DNA from: a virus
Strand: one strand, 5' to 3'
IMG/VR virus record: IMGVR_UViG_3300046660_000304
Location: 1 to 50,304 of that record
DNA: 50,304 nucleotides
The position numbers and the translations under genes are program-made. Below are positions 8,071 through 15,726 of this stretch, piece after piece. Below the pieces are notes generated by a model. That model did no database searches. It was not told the origin of the DNA and saw only the letters and a program-made list of their open reading frames with translations. Numbering within the stretch: the stretch's first letter is position 1; each line of letters opens with the position of its first letter.

Positions 8071-8097
8071 TTCGAGAACAAACCGCGATTTGGGTCG

Positions 8098-8292
8098 CTA
8101 ACTGGCGCTGGAAGGTGCCTTGGTTGTGGTGCGGCGCTTCTGCTCTTTTTCGTACTTGCCGCACCAGCCGTCGGCGCGCACCGGCTTGATCTGGCTGCCG
8201 GACGGCGGGACGAACTCCGGCGGATCGAACCGGCAGAACCGGGTTTCCTCGACGGTGTGTCCGAAGCGGCAGGTGGCGCAGGTGTCGGTCAT
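8098..8292 (-). CDS. Small Cys-rich, zinc-ribbon-like protein (64 aa)
   Basis: The pattern CATC near the N-terminus, then RFC and GWC, suggests four metal-binding cysteines in about 45 residues; the tail is basic. It is the last gene of the minus-strand early operon, 11 bases after the SprT-like gene. Similar short Cys proteins are common in phages; the function is unknown. Confidence 0.65.
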   Translation of the reverse strand: MTDTCATCRFGHTVEETRFCRFDPPEFVPPSGSQIKPVRADGWCGKYEKEQKRRTTTKAPSSAS

Positions 8293-8303
8293 GGGCTGGT
8301 TCC

Positions 8304-8666
8304 TCAGTAGAAAACTTTGAGATCGAAACCGTGGATGTTGCAGACTTCCTCGGCCAGGCTGCGGAAGGCGCCGCTGTGCGTGTTCGCGGTGCCGCGGCCG
8401 TCCATGCCGAGCTCCTCGAGGTGCAGATGGATCAGCTCGTGCGCCAGCTTCCGGACCAGGGTGTCGGTGTGTCCGATGGCGTTGGCCGAAGCGGTGATCG
8501 TGTGCTGCTTGCCGTTCCACTGGTAATGGGCGCAATGGGTCCGGAACCGGCCCACCTTGAACTTGACGTCTTCGCTCGGCGGCAGGTTCCAACTGGAGAA
8601 CGGTGGCGTGAGCGACAGGAAGTCGTAGGCGGCCGCCAGCATCTCGGGGGTGAGCGGGAGGGTCAC
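8304..8666 (-). CDS. SprT-like zinc metalloprotease (120 aa)
   Basis: The HExxH zinc motif is clear at residues 76-80 (LAHELIHLHLEELG), with a third ligand candidate at His97 in NTHSGAF. Proteins of the SprT/Spartan type degrade proteins crosslinked to DNA or act in stress responses. The GTG start overlaps the stop of the upstream small membrane gene (GTGA). Its place in the same operon as DNA polymerase suggests a replication-linked role. The usual C-terminal zinc ribbon of longer SprT proteins is absent. Confidence 0.75.
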   Translation of the reverse strand: MTLPLTPEMLAAAYDFLSLTPPFSSWNLPPSEDVKFKVGRFRTHCAHYQWNGKQHTITASANAIGHTDTLVRKLAHELIHLHLEELGMDGRGTANTHSGAFRSLAEEVCNIHGFDLKVFY

Positions 8667-8836
8667 CGCCAGAGGTCTCTCGTCGCGAACACCTGCCACG
8701 AGGTGAAACAGGTTTGCACCACGCTGTAAGTCGCGGACACCCACACGGTCCACAAGTCTGGAAAGTGCAAAAGCAGCCACGCCTGCAACAACACGACGGC
8801 CCACATGACGACCAATAACCCGACCAAAAGCTTCAC
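8663..8836 (-). CDS. Small membrane protein (57 aa)
   Basis: The GTG start overlaps the DNA polymerase stop (GTGA) and the stop overlaps the SprT-like start. The N-terminal 25 residues form a membrane segment; the rest is aromatic-rich with Trp and Phe. No family was recognised. The tight coupling on both sides supports it as a real gene. Confidence 0.6.
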   Translation of the reverse strand: MKLLVGLLVVMWAVVLLQAWLLLHFPDLWTVWVSATYSVVQTCFTSWQVFATRDLWR

Positions 8837-10863
8837 TTCTGATACCTCCGCGCCTTGAATCCGGACACAGCCAGTGGCAGGCCCTCGGCCCACTCCGGCA
8901 GCGTCGCCATCAGTTGCTTGAATTCGTCGAGGCTGCCGAAGTCCTCCGACGTCTCGCTGACCACTTCGTCGTGCACCGACAACACGACAGGATACCCTGC
9001 GTTCTCGACACGGACGATGGCCTCGGCTTCCACGTCGCGCGCGGTGCCCTGGACGGCGTTGTTGGCCAAGAGGCCGCCGTGCGCGAACTGGTCTGTCCAT
9101 TGGCGGGTGAACTGGTCGACGCCCTTGTAACAGATCGAGTCCTTCCAGACTGGCAACTGCTCGTAGACGGCGGGCGCGTCGTCGGTGGCCGGCAAAATCA
9201 TCTTGCCCTGCGTCGTCCAGGGCATCAGCTTGCGCTTCATGCAGGGGTAGGGGTAGCAAATCGCGCGGCCGCTCGGCAGACGCATGTAGAGAAACGAGCC
9301 CGCCTTGCGGAAGGCGATGCGGCCAGCGTGGTAGGTCGTGCCAGGGTTGGCGATCGCATCCTTGGCGGCCTGCTCGAGGTCGTACCACCACTGCACCACG
9401 TTCGGGTGCGCCTCGCGCCATGCGACCTTGAGCTCGTCGGCGCGCGCGTCCTCGACGATGACGCCATAGCCGACTGCCATCTTCTGGAAGGCGCCGACGC
9501 CCCCCTGGTAGCCGAGCGCGAGCTCCATCACCTTGCCGATTTGACGCTGGTCGTCCCCCACCGATTCCGGCTCGACGGAGAACGAGCGCGCGTAGGCCAG
9601 TTTGTAGATGTCATGGCCGACGCCGGCGTCGAAGTCGCGGAACGCCTGCAGCTTCCACTGCTCGTCGGCGAACCACGCGATCAATCGGCCTTCGATGTTA
9701 CTGAAGTCCGCGGCGTAAAGAGCGCATCCCGGAGCGGCCCCCACAAGTCCTCGGAGGACATCACTGACAACCGAGAGGGGATCGCCGTGGACGAGGGCGA
9801 CGAAATCGGCGGAACCGGTAGCAACGGCTTCGATATAGGCGGGGACGGCCTTTTTATTTTTTGGTCGACGGATGTTTTGCGGCTGGAATCTGCGCCCGCC
9901 CCAGCGGCCAGTGCTTGCGACATGAAATTGAAGAAGTCCGCGTGCACGGCTATCACGGCTGGCGCCGCTAACGAGCGCGTCGATTTTCTTGACGGCGGCG
10001 CCACCGCCTTCGGCCCGGATTTCGAGCACGCGCCGGACGTCTCTTGGGAGGTCGCATCCCAATAGATCGGCGACGTGGGCCTTGTCCAACGATTCCGTGG
10101 AAACCCCCTGCGCGGCAAGCCAGCTGACAAGCTGGTCGACGGCGGTGATTTTGGTGACGTCTCCATCCGTGATCTCCGCGAGTTCTTCGTTCAGCCACCT
10201 GGCCACATCGCTGACGACGGCCAGCGCACTCCGACAGAGTGACGTGTCTACGTAAATGCCGCGGTCGTTGATGACCTGATCCAGATGCCAGAGTGCCTGT
10301 TCGGACGTGCGCAGCGGCAATAGGTGCTGTTCGATCTTGCGCTCGACCACGACGTCGGTCTTGCAGTAGGCGTACAGCCGCTGCCGGCGCTCCTCGTCGT
10401 CCCACCACAACAGCTTGTCCGTCGGCTCGCCTTTGCGCGGCTTGCGTGGCTTGCTCATCCGCAGCATCAGCGAATGGCCTTCCTTGTCCTTCACGACGTC
10501 GAGGTGCAGCGCTGGCGCGCACTGCTCGAGTTTCCCTGGCAGGGCCATGGCGAGCGCCTGCACCATGACGCAGCGCCAGCTCTCCGCGCGCGGCGCCGGC
10601 CAGCCGTAGCGGGGCACAAGCACGCCGGCGGTCATCGCGCGCTCGAATGCGGCGTTCCAGGCGTGGACGGTTTCGGTGTGCTTGATGGCGTGTTTGATGT
10701 CGCGGTCGTCGAGATCCGGATGCCAGAGCTTCACCGGTTCGTTGTCGATCGCGTAGGCGGCGCACCAGACGTCGGTGCTCTCGTCCTCTGCATAGACGTA
10801 GGCGCCGGTCTTCTTCAGATCGACGGCGCTACGGCTTTCATAGTCGAGGTGGAGCGACGTCAC
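8833..10863 (-). CDS. Family A DNA polymerase (676 aa)
   Basis: This is the replicative polymerase of the phage. The N-terminal region carries a 3'-5' exonuclease-like signature (LDYES near residue 5, HAWNAAFE, then YCKTDVVVE). The polymerase domain has motif A with Asp386 in AADFSNIEGR, the O-helix motif B in RQIGKVMELALGYQGG, and motif C as His631-Asp632-Glu633 in SVHDEV. The length fits phage PolA enzymes without a 5' nuclease domain. GTG 10863 overlaps the methylase stop (GTGA). The operon also supplies ssDNA-binding protein, exonuclease and RecB-like nuclease; the primase-helicase is encoded elsewhere at 21-22.9 kb. Confidence 0.95.
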   Translation of the reverse strand: MTSLHLDYESRSAVDLKKTGAYVYAEDESTDVWCAAYAIDNEPVKLWHPDLDDRDIKHAIKHTETVHAWNAAFERAMTAGVLVPRYGWPAPRAESWRCVMVQALAMALPGKLEQCAPALHLDVVKDKEGHSLMLRMSKPRKPRKGEPTDKLLWWDDEERRQRLYAYCKTDVVVERKIEQHLLPLRTSEQALWHLDQVINDRGIYVDTSLCRSALAVVSDVARWLNEELAEITDGDVTKITAVDQLVSWLAAQGVSTESLDKAHVADLLGCDLPRDVRRVLEIRAEGGGAAVKKIDALVSGASRDSRARGLLQFHVASTGRWGGRRFQPQNIRRPKNKKAVPAYIEAVATGSADFVALVHGDPLSVVSDVLRGLVGAAPGCALYAADFSNIEGRLIAWFADEQWKLQAFRDFDAGVGHDIYKLAYARSFSVEPESVGDDQRQIGKVMELALGYQGGVGAFQKMAVGYGVIVEDARADELKVAWREAHPNVVQWWYDLEQAAKDAIANPGTTYHAGRIAFRKAGSFLYMRLPSGRAICYPYPCMKRKLMPWTTQGKMILPATDDAPAVYEQLPVWKDSICYKGVDQFTRQWTDQFAHGGLLANNAVQGTARDVEAEAIVRVENAGYPVVLSVHDEVVSETSEDFGSLDEFKQLMATLPEWAEGLPLAVSGFKARRYQK

Positions 10864-11342
10864 AGCTGCACCAGAGTGCCGGGCAACCCGCAAAAATCGA
10901 GCGCCATCACGTCGTACTCGCCATAAGCGACCAAACAGGAGGGCGCACCGGCATTAGCTGGCGCTTTGATTCCCGCGGCGTCGTGGAAGCAAAGACGTCC
11001 ATGAAGAAACAACACGGCGTCTGCGGCGTTCCAGACCGTCTCCACAAACCAAGCAGTCTCGGTTCGTGCAAAAATTAGCGCAGTCCCGCAGCCGTGCGCT
11101 GCCAGTTTACGCATCCACAGCACGGCGTCGCGGCTGTACGGAGGATTACACCAAACCCTACCTTCCCACGGCTGCACCAGTCCGTCGTCTTCTTTTGTGT
11201 AACGACGTTTCGCTGTAGTCCAAGGCATTACTGGCGGCGTGCAAGGGTCTAAGTCGAACGTCCCCAGCGACCGAATGATGTGGGGAGGCGTCAACCAAGT
11301 GTCAGTTTGGTTCACGGGGGACTCGTGGCCGCCGATGCTCAT
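10860..11342 (-). CDS. Phage N6-adenine DNA methyltransferase, Dam family (160 aa)
   Basis: The layout matches small phage Dam-type methylases: an N-terminal TDTWLTPPHII segment, FDLDPCTPP, then the catalytic NPPY motif in VWCNPPYSRD. It would transfer a methyl group from S-adenosylmethionine to adenine in DNA; the target sequence cannot be read from the protein. The start overlaps the stop of the GcrA-like gene (ATGA) and its stop overlaps the polymerase start. Since GcrA acts at methylated adenine sites in alphaproteobacteria, the pairing is notable. Confidence 0.9.
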   Translation of the reverse strand: MSIGGHESPVNQTDTWLTPPHIIRSLGTFDLDPCTPPVMPWTTAKRRYTKEDDGLVQPWEGRVWCNPPYSRDAVLWMRKLAAHGCGTALIFARTETAWFVETVWNAADAVLFLHGRLCFHDAAGIKAPANAGAPSCLVAYGEYDVMALDFCGLPGTLVQL

Positions 11343-11605
11343 TTGCGCTCCCGCACATATTCGTCCACTGGCACGATCTTTGATGGCGCCTCGGACGGCC
11401 GGCGCACCACGCTGTGCTCGACGCCGTGAATCATGTTCTCCAGCACGCCGACTTGCAGGCCGTAGCCATGGTGGCAGAGCTCGTGATGCTCCTCGCAATA
11501 GGAACTGCCGACGATCGCCGGCTCGCCACAGAACAGGAACGGCGTGTCGTCTGTCACACAGTAGCGGCACTCGTGCGAGCGGATGGTCAGAATGTCGCGA
11601 ATCAT
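11339..11605 (-). CDS. GcrA-like C-terminal domain protein (88 aa)
   Basis: The segment SHECRYC...FLFCGEP...GSSYCEEHHELC resembles the Cys/His-rich C-terminal part of the alphaproteobacterial cell-cycle regulator GcrA, which binds the sigma-70 holoenzyme. The N-terminal DNA-binding region of full GcrA is missing, so this protein may act only through RNA polymerase. The start was set at ATG 11605, just after a 17-base motif copy. It is followed by the Dam-type methylase with ATGA overlap. The family match is from memory of the motif pattern and is moderately sure. Confidence 0.65.
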   Translation of the reverse strand: MIRDILTIRSHECRYCVTDDTPFLFCGEPAIVGSSYCEEHHELCHHGYGLQVGVLENMIHGVEHSVVRRPSEAPSKIVPVDEYVRERK

Positions 11606-11617
11606 TGGCCCCTGCAA

Positions 11618-11634
11618 TCTCTCAGTTCGCAACA
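11618..11634 (-). promoter_or_regulatory. 17-base motif before the GcrA-like gene
   Basis: It reads TGTTG CGAAC TGAGAGA, one base off consensus, in the only sizeable gap (62 bases) between the GapR-like and GcrA-like genes. It is 12 bases upstream of the start codon. Confidence 0.6.
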
Positions 11635-11667
11635 CCGGCGGCGCAGAAACGCCGCCGGTGGTAGTTG

Positions 11668-11988
11668 TCAATCCAGGATGCCGAGGGCACTCATGTAGGT
11701 GTCCAGCACGGCCTCGGCGCTCTCGCGCTTCGCACGCTTGGACTCATCCTCCATCTGCCGCTTGACGATGGCCTTGATAGCAGCGGGCTCGAACCCGTTG
11801 CCCTTCGCCTCCTTGGCCAGCTCCTTTACATCCTGACGGATGTCGTCGGCTGCCTCGGCCAGGGTGGTGAAACGCTCGACGTAGCTCTTGAGCTGGCCGT
11901 TCGAATTGTGACCCGGCGCCGGCGGCTTGGCGGAGGTCACGGTGGCGTTGTGCTTCGCGGCCACCTCCGCGGCTGTCAGCGTCTTCAT
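11668..11988 (-). CDS. GapR-like DUF2312 nucleoid protein (106 aa)
   Basis: After a 30-residue linker, the protein shows the DUF2312 pattern: QLKSYVERFTTLAEAADDI, DVKELAKEAKGNGFE, AIKAIVKR, and a C-terminal DTYMSALG. GapR of Caulobacter belongs to this family and binds overtwisted DNA, helping replication and transcription. A phage copy could coat the phage DNA or affect the host nucleoid. ATG 11988 overlaps the exonuclease stop (ATGA). Confidence 0.85.
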   Translation of the reverse strand: MKTLTAAEVAAKHNATVTSAKPPAPGHNSNGQLKSYVERFTTLAEAADDIRQDVKELAKEAKGNGFEPAAIKAIVKRQMEDESKRAKRESAEAVLDTYMSALGILD

Positions 11989-12521
11989 GCTGCTTTGCTC
12001 CGTAGGGCGAGCGCCGCCGCAACACACCGAACCTGGTGCTTCGCGTCGTCGAGCGCGTTGTGGTAGGTGCCGGCGCGCTTGACGACGGCGGGGTTCATGT
12101 CGGCGATGTCGTAGACAGTTCGGGTGTCGCGGACGTTCCAGAACTTCCACGGCACCGGATTGTTGACGGCCAGTGCGGCAGCTTCCCAAAGGGCGGGATC
12201 GAAGTTCGCCCCTTGAGCCCACACCTTGCCCGTCAGACCCACGTTGGCGATGAACCAGCCGTGGAAGTCTGCGACGACCCACGGCAACGGCCGGGGATCG
12301 ACAAGCAAGGAATCGCGGGCCTCTTTGCTCTGGCGCGACCACCACTCGGCGGTGTTCGCGTCAACCGTCAGACCTGCGGTGTGACAGGTCTGCTGGTCGA
12401 TGTTGTAGTAGAGCTCCGGTCCCATGGTGCCGTCGAGTTCGAACACCACGGCGCCGATCGAACGCAACACGCTGCCGGGCTTGGTCCCGAACGTCTCAAG
12501 GTCGAGCATCACATGTTTCAT
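11985..12521 (-). CDS. DEDD-type 3'-5' exonuclease (178 aa)
   Basis: The first exonuclease motif is MLDLETFG with Asp7 and Glu9, followed by a conserved RSIGAVVFELDG strand, a middle Asp in QGANFDPALW, and a C-terminal HNALDDAKHQ box carrying the His/Asp pair of the DEDDh group. This layout matches the phage and bacterial Rv2179c-like exonuclease family. It likely degrades single strands during replication or recombination. It overlaps its neighbours by ATGA on both sides. Confidence 0.85.
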   Translation of the reverse strand: MKHVMLDLETFGTKPGSVLRSIGAVVFELDGTMGPELYYNIDQQTCHTAGLTVDANTAEWWSRQSKEARDSLLVDPRPLPWVVADFHGWFIANVGLTGKVWAQGANFDPALWEAAALAVNNPVPWKFWNVRDTRTVYDIADMNPAVVKRAGTYHNALDDAKHQVRCVAAALALRSKAA

Positions 12522-12775
12522 TTGCGTGCTTTCTTGGTGAGCAATCGGGCCAGTGCCAGGATGTGGTCCGCTTGTTCGTAAAGCGAGATCGCGGCGAGCC
12601 ACACCGTTGTGGCGTGCTCCCGGAGGGCGGCGTGGCCCTCCGGATCGGTCTCGAGTTCGATGGGCTTGACCGCGCTCACGACGTCGCCAAAGGCGTCGCG
12701 AGTTTCCTTCATGCCATCACCGAGCAGCAGCAAGTCGGAGAGCTGCGTCTTGAGGCGGTCGATGTCGTCTGACAT
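12518..12775 (-). CDS. Hypothetical helical protein (85 aa)
   Basis: An all-helical acidic protein without cysteines or membrane segments and no recognised family. The start is 8 bases after the ssDNA-binding protein gene and its stop overlaps the exonuclease start, so it is clearly an operon member. Confidence 0.65.
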   Translation of the reverse strand: MSDDIDRLKTQLSDLLLLGDGMKETRDAFGDVVSAVKPIELETDPEGHAALREHATTVWLAAISLYEQADHILALARLLTKKARK

Positions 12776-12783
12776 TGGCCGGC

Positions 12784-13398
12784 TCAGAAGATGTCGTCGG
12801 TCGAGGCGGGCTTGCCACCGGACGGCGCGGCACCAACGTCGGCGACGTCGAAGCCAGCGTTGGACGTGTTGCCGCCGGCCATGCCGAGACGTTCGTCGTG
12901 GTCAAGCAGCTGCACGCGGTTGAGATTCCAGCCGACACCGAGGCTGCCGGTCGTGTAGCCCCAAGCGGCGCCAGCGATCACGCACCAGCGGCCGCCATAG
13001 ACCTCTGACTTGTCGCCCTTGAACGGCTTGGCGTCCGGCCCGAACACCGCCGGCGGGAAGTCTTCGTTGGCGGACGGCTTGAGCGCGTAGGGGTACGCTT
13101 CGGCGAGTTCGGCCAGGCGAGGGAATTCCTCTGCGGTCTTGACGAGCGGACGGCGCAGCTTGAGTTCCTTCCACTTCTTGCCGTGGGTCTCTTCGGCGGC
13201 GCGGATGATCTCGTTCTTGATCTCCTCGATGTCAGCCGCGGCGGGGATCAGCGCCACGCAGCTGAACTTCGGCTTGCTGCCGGGCACCTTCGGATTCGGG
13301 ACGGCCGTGAAAAAGGCGGGGCGGAACACGAGCCGCACCTTCGGCGACATGATCTCGCCGGTCTCTTCGTTCTTCCAAGCTTTCAACAATTTCGACAT
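12784..13398 (-). CDS. Single-stranded DNA-binding protein, DUF2815 type (204 aa)
   Basis: The sequence follows the phage ssDNA-binding family related in role to T7 gp2.5: VRLVFRPAFFTAVPN near the N-terminus, KFSCVALIP, a long charged middle, SEVYGGRWCVIAGAAWGY, and GWNLNRVQLL. The tail is acidic and ends in DDIF, the kind of C-terminus such proteins use to contact replication partners. The ATG is only 2 bases after a 17-base motif copy. Confidence 0.85.
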   Translation of the reverse strand: MSKLLKAWKNEETGEIMSPKVRLVFRPAFFTAVPNPKVPGSKPKFSCVALIPAAADIEEIKNEIIRAAEETHGKKWKELKLRRPLVKTAEEFPRLAELAEAYPYALKPSANEDFPPAVFGPDAKPFKGDKSEVYGGRWCVIAGAAWGYTTGSLGVGWNLNRVQLLDHDERLGMAGGNTSNAGFDVADVGAAPSGGKPASTDDIF

Positions 13399-13400
13399 TT

Positions 13401-13417
13401 TCTCTCACTTTTCGACA
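13401..13417 (-). promoter_or_regulatory. 17-base motif abutting the ssDNA-binding gene
   Basis: It reads TGTCG AAAAG TGAGAGA in a 30-base gap. It ends 2 bases from the start codon, so a promoter at this site could not yield a normal leader. Confidence 0.65.
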
Positions 13418-13428
13418 AAAAGGACACG

Positions 13429-14607
13429 TTAAAGGTCGGTCGTGTCCGTTACCGATTGGTCTTCGAACCCATTGGCCGCCGTGGCGTCGATCGCGGGCCG
13501 CGGATCGCTCAGCGGCGCCAGCACGGTCCCGCTGGACTCTGCCTTGGCCAGATCCTTGAGCAGCGCCTTCTTCGCCTTCGGCAGCAGCTTCTCGACCACC
13601 GCTGGCGACTTCAGCTTCGGCGGCTCGTAGAGGTCATCGAGATCGGCGCCGGCGGCGACGAGCTCACGACCGGCGGCCTCCTCATCGACCCACTTGCGGA
13701 AGGCGCGCTTCGGCACGAGCTTGGCGCCTGGTGGCGGGTTGCCGGCGACTGCCTGTGCGTGCAGGAAGCCCTCGCGCCCCTTCAGCCACTGGCCGACCAG
13801 GTTCAACTCCGACTGCTCGATTTGCCAGTCCTGCAGCGGTTTCGCTTCCGGTTGCTCGAGACCCATGATCGCCTTCACCTTCTTTTCGAGCGCGCCGCAG
13901 AACCCGGCAGCTTTGCAAAACTTGCAGTGATCGCCGACAACCAGCGGCGCGTTCGGATCCTCGACGGCAACCGCCGCAGACTGCAGCGCGGCGACGTGTT
14001 CGTAGAGCTCAATGACGCCGGTGCTCCAGCGGCGCACCGGCCCACCAGGGTGCGGTGCGCGCGGCTGCACGATAATCAATTCCACCTCGCGGATGCCACG
14101 GTTGTGGTAGCGCTCGGCGACGCCCATGGCGTAGGTGAGGAGCTGTTCGTTCTCCTCGACCTCGACGGCGACGCCCTTGCCGTACTTGAGGTCCGCGATC
14201 GTGACTTTCTGCGTCGCCTCTTTGTAGGCGATGATGTCGCCGGTGCCGAACACGCCGGGCACCAGCGCCGTCATGTCCATCCGTTGCTCGCTCTCGAACT
14301 CGTCCGATTCAGCGCGCAACTCCTCGGCGACGTCGAGGTAGACCTGGACCGCCTCGACCATCTCCGGCGTCACGACGAACTTCTGCTCGCCGACGAAGAT
14401 CATCTCGCCGGCAAACCGTGACGCGGGGAAGGCACCCTTTATGCACATCTCGGCGAGCTCATGCGCGGCGGTGCCTTCTGCGGCGAACACGCTGCCAACG
14501 TCGACGATGCCGGATGACATCCGGATCGAGCCAGGGCAGGCCAGCCAACGGTGTGCGCTGGAGGGAGCGAGCGTAGCGTGGGCGCGGTCGGAGTGTTGTG
14601 GGGTCAC
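13429..14607 (-). CDS. DUF2800 protein, RecB/Cas4-like nuclease (392 aa)
   Basis: Typical features of DUF2800 phage proteins are present: an N-terminal SSAHRWLACPGS, a GTAAHELAE segment, then GTGDIIAYKE and IADLKYGKGV with the Asp and Asp-x-Lys expected of PD-(D/E)XK nucleases, and a C-terminal Cys cluster (HCKFCKAAGFC) like the iron-sulfur or zinc site of RecB-family enzymes. It probably works with the ssDNA-binding protein in recombination or replication. GTG 14607 overlaps the previous stop (GTGA). Confidence 0.85.
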   Translation of the reverse strand: MTPQHSDRAHATLAPSSAHRWLACPGSIRMSSGIVDVGSVFAAEGTAAHELAEMCIKGAFPASRFAGEMIFVGEQKFVVTPEMVEAVQVYLDVAEELRAESDEFESEQRMDMTALVPGVFGTGDIIAYKEATQKVTIADLKYGKGVAVEVEENEQLLTYAMGVAERYHNRGIREVELIIVQPRAPHPGGPVRRWSTGVIELYEHVAALQSAAVAVEDPNAPLVVGDHCKFCKAAGFCGALEKKVKAIMGLEQPEAKPLQDWQIEQSELNLVGQWLKGREGFLHAQAVAGNPPPGAKLVPKRAFRKWVDEEAAGRELVAAGADLDDLYEPPKLKSPAVVEKLLPKAKKALLKDLAKAESSGTVLAPLSDPRPAIDATAANGFEDQSVTDTTDL

Positions 14608-14843
14608 GCACGCCCCCTTGGCTCGTAGTGGCCCTGCACGCACATGTATCGCTCGATGGTGTAGGCGTCGTTCCGGTAGATCGGGTGCTGCGCCTTCCAT
14701 GCCGCGAGCGGCGCCTGGCCGCCCATGAGGCAGCCTTGGAATGTCAGACCGTCCGTCAACGTGGAGTCGGTGACGATCTCCTCCACGCAGACAGGTGTGG
14801 CGCCGATCATGTGGCAGACGAATGCGACGACGGTCACGAACAT
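14604..14843 (-). CDS. Small exported-like Cys protein (79 aa)
   Basis: A hydrophobic N-terminus (MFVTVVAFVCHMIGA) resembles a signal peptide or membrane anchor. Three further cysteines are spread through the remainder (VCVEE, FQGCLMGGQ, RYMCVQGHY). Proteins of this shape recur in alphaproteobacterial phages, with unknown function. The stop of the upstream gene directly precedes its ATG. Confidence 0.6.
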   Translation of the reverse strand: MFVTVVAFVCHMIGATPVCVEEIVTDSTLTDGLTFQGCLMGGQAPLAAWKAQHPIYRNDAYTIERYMCVQGHYEPRGRA

Positions 14844-15353
14844 CTACGCCTCCGCTGTGCCGTTGAGATACGCTTCCGACGCTTCCAGGAACTCTGCGAA
14901 CTGCTCCGGCTTGAGCTGCGGCGCCTTGGCGATGCCGAACGGGCCGTAGAGCTTCTGGATGTACGCGACCGTCTCAGGCATCGACATGCCGCGCTTGGTG
15001 CACGCCGCCGAGATCGCCTGCAGCCGCGGTTTGATGTCGCCGTCGAGCGTCAGTTCTTTCGCGGTTTCCGCCGGCGCGCCGCCGAGGTCGGAAATATCGT
15101 CGTTGAGTTCTTCGGTCTTGGTCTTTGGCTTGGGACCGCGCTTTTTCCCGGCGGTTGGCGCCGGCGCTTCGGCGAACTCTTCGACGATCTTATCGGCCGC
15201 AACCTGTTCAGCGACGGTCTCTTCGACCACGACAACTTCGGCCACTGGCTCGGCCGGCATCGCCGTCGATCCCTTGAGCATGATCGAAAGCGTCTTGATG
15301 CAGTTGAAGTACAGTTCTTCCGGCGTGTTGCCGGTGATCTCAAGCCGATGCAT
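14844..15353 (-). CDS. Hypothetical protein with AT-hook-like basic centre (169 aa)
   Basis: The first 30 residues look like a small alpha-beta unit, followed by an acidic Val/Glu/Ala stretch, a basic KKRGPKPKTK patch that resembles an AT-hook, and a helical C-terminal 80 residues. DNA binding is possible. The start overlaps the end of the winged-helix gene by 14 bases and has a 17-base motif copy upstream. Confidence 0.6.
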   Translation of the reverse strand: MHRLEITGNTPEELYFNCIKTLSIMLKGSTAMPAEPVAEVVVVEETVAEQVAADKIVEEFAEAPAPTAGKKRGPKPKTKTEELNDDISDLGGAPAETAKELTLDGDIKPRLQAISAACTKRGMSMPETVAYIQKLYGPFGIAKAPQLKPEQFAEFLEASEAYLNGTAEA

Positions 15354-15717
15354 GTGCGGTCTCCCTTCTCTCAGTTTGCGACATTTCAGGCAAGATGGTG
15401 AGGCGATAGCCACGCCCCCACGTGTTCTCGACGTCCAGCCCTATGGGCCGGATCTTGTTCCGCAACTGCGTCACGGATACTTTGATGTTGGTGTCGGCGT
15501 AATCGGGCTCGTCGGCGCCCCACATCTGCTGCGTGATCGTGGCGTGGGAGACGGTCTCCGGCATCCGACGTGCGAGCGCAAACGCCAGGTCGGTCAGGCG
15601 CGACGTGAGGCGGATGGAGTGTTCGCGAAACCGCAACCGGTTCTCTTCCAGGCTGACAACGACCGTGGACGACATCGTGGTCGCTTGGCCGCAACACGGG
15701 CACTTATTCTCAGTCAC
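15340..15717 (-). CDS. PhoB/OmpR-type winged-helix regulator with Cys knuckle (125 aa)
   Basis: Residues 30-105 match the effector domain of OmpR/PhoB response regulators: LTSRLTDLAFALARRM, then a recognition helix region KVSVTQLRNKIRP and the wing NTWGRGYRLT. There is no receiver domain; instead the N-terminus has CPCCG, a possible metal knuckle. It is therefore a phosphorylation-independent DNA binder, probably a phage transcription regulator. The start is GTG 15717, 9 bases after a doubled 17-base motif. Confidence 0.85.
   Translation of the reverse strand: MTENKCPCCGQATTMSSTVVVSLEENRLRFREHSIRLTSRLTDLAFALARRMPETVSHATITQQMWGADEPDYADTNIKVSVTQLRNKIRPIGLDVENTWGRGYRLTILPEMSQTERRETAHASA
15367..15383 (-). 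promoter_or_regulatory. 17-base motif inside the winged-helix gene
   Basis: It reads TGTCG CAAAC TGAGAGA with TTGCCT at 15388-15393, 17 bases before a GAGAAG hexamer. It lies in the 3' end of the winged-helix gene, 13 bases before the start of the next gene. Confidence 0.6.
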
Positions 15718-15726
15718 TTGATTCTC

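Larger units (their letters stand above)
7852..8097. other. Integrase-distal intergenic region, possible attP
   Basis: This 246-base gap between convergent genes has no credible ORF. It holds an 18-base inverted repeat, spaced copies of TGGCGCT, an inverted TGTAGAG pair (7897-7903 and 7962-7968), a strong terminator and one copy of the 17-base motif. Repeats that could be integrase arm sites, close to int, make it the likeliest attP, but no core matching a tRNA gene end was recognised. Confidence 0.4.

Noticed and set aside
8053-8310. Plus-strand frames opposite the early operon end
   Set aside because: They are antisense to the zinc-ribbon and SprT-like genes, have no ribosome site and follow the codon shadow of those genes.
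12784-14700. Long plus-strand frames opposite the ssDNA-binding and DUF2800 genes
   Set aside because: The minus-strand products have clear family motifs; the opposite frames are Arg/Leu-rich shadows typical of high-GC DNA.
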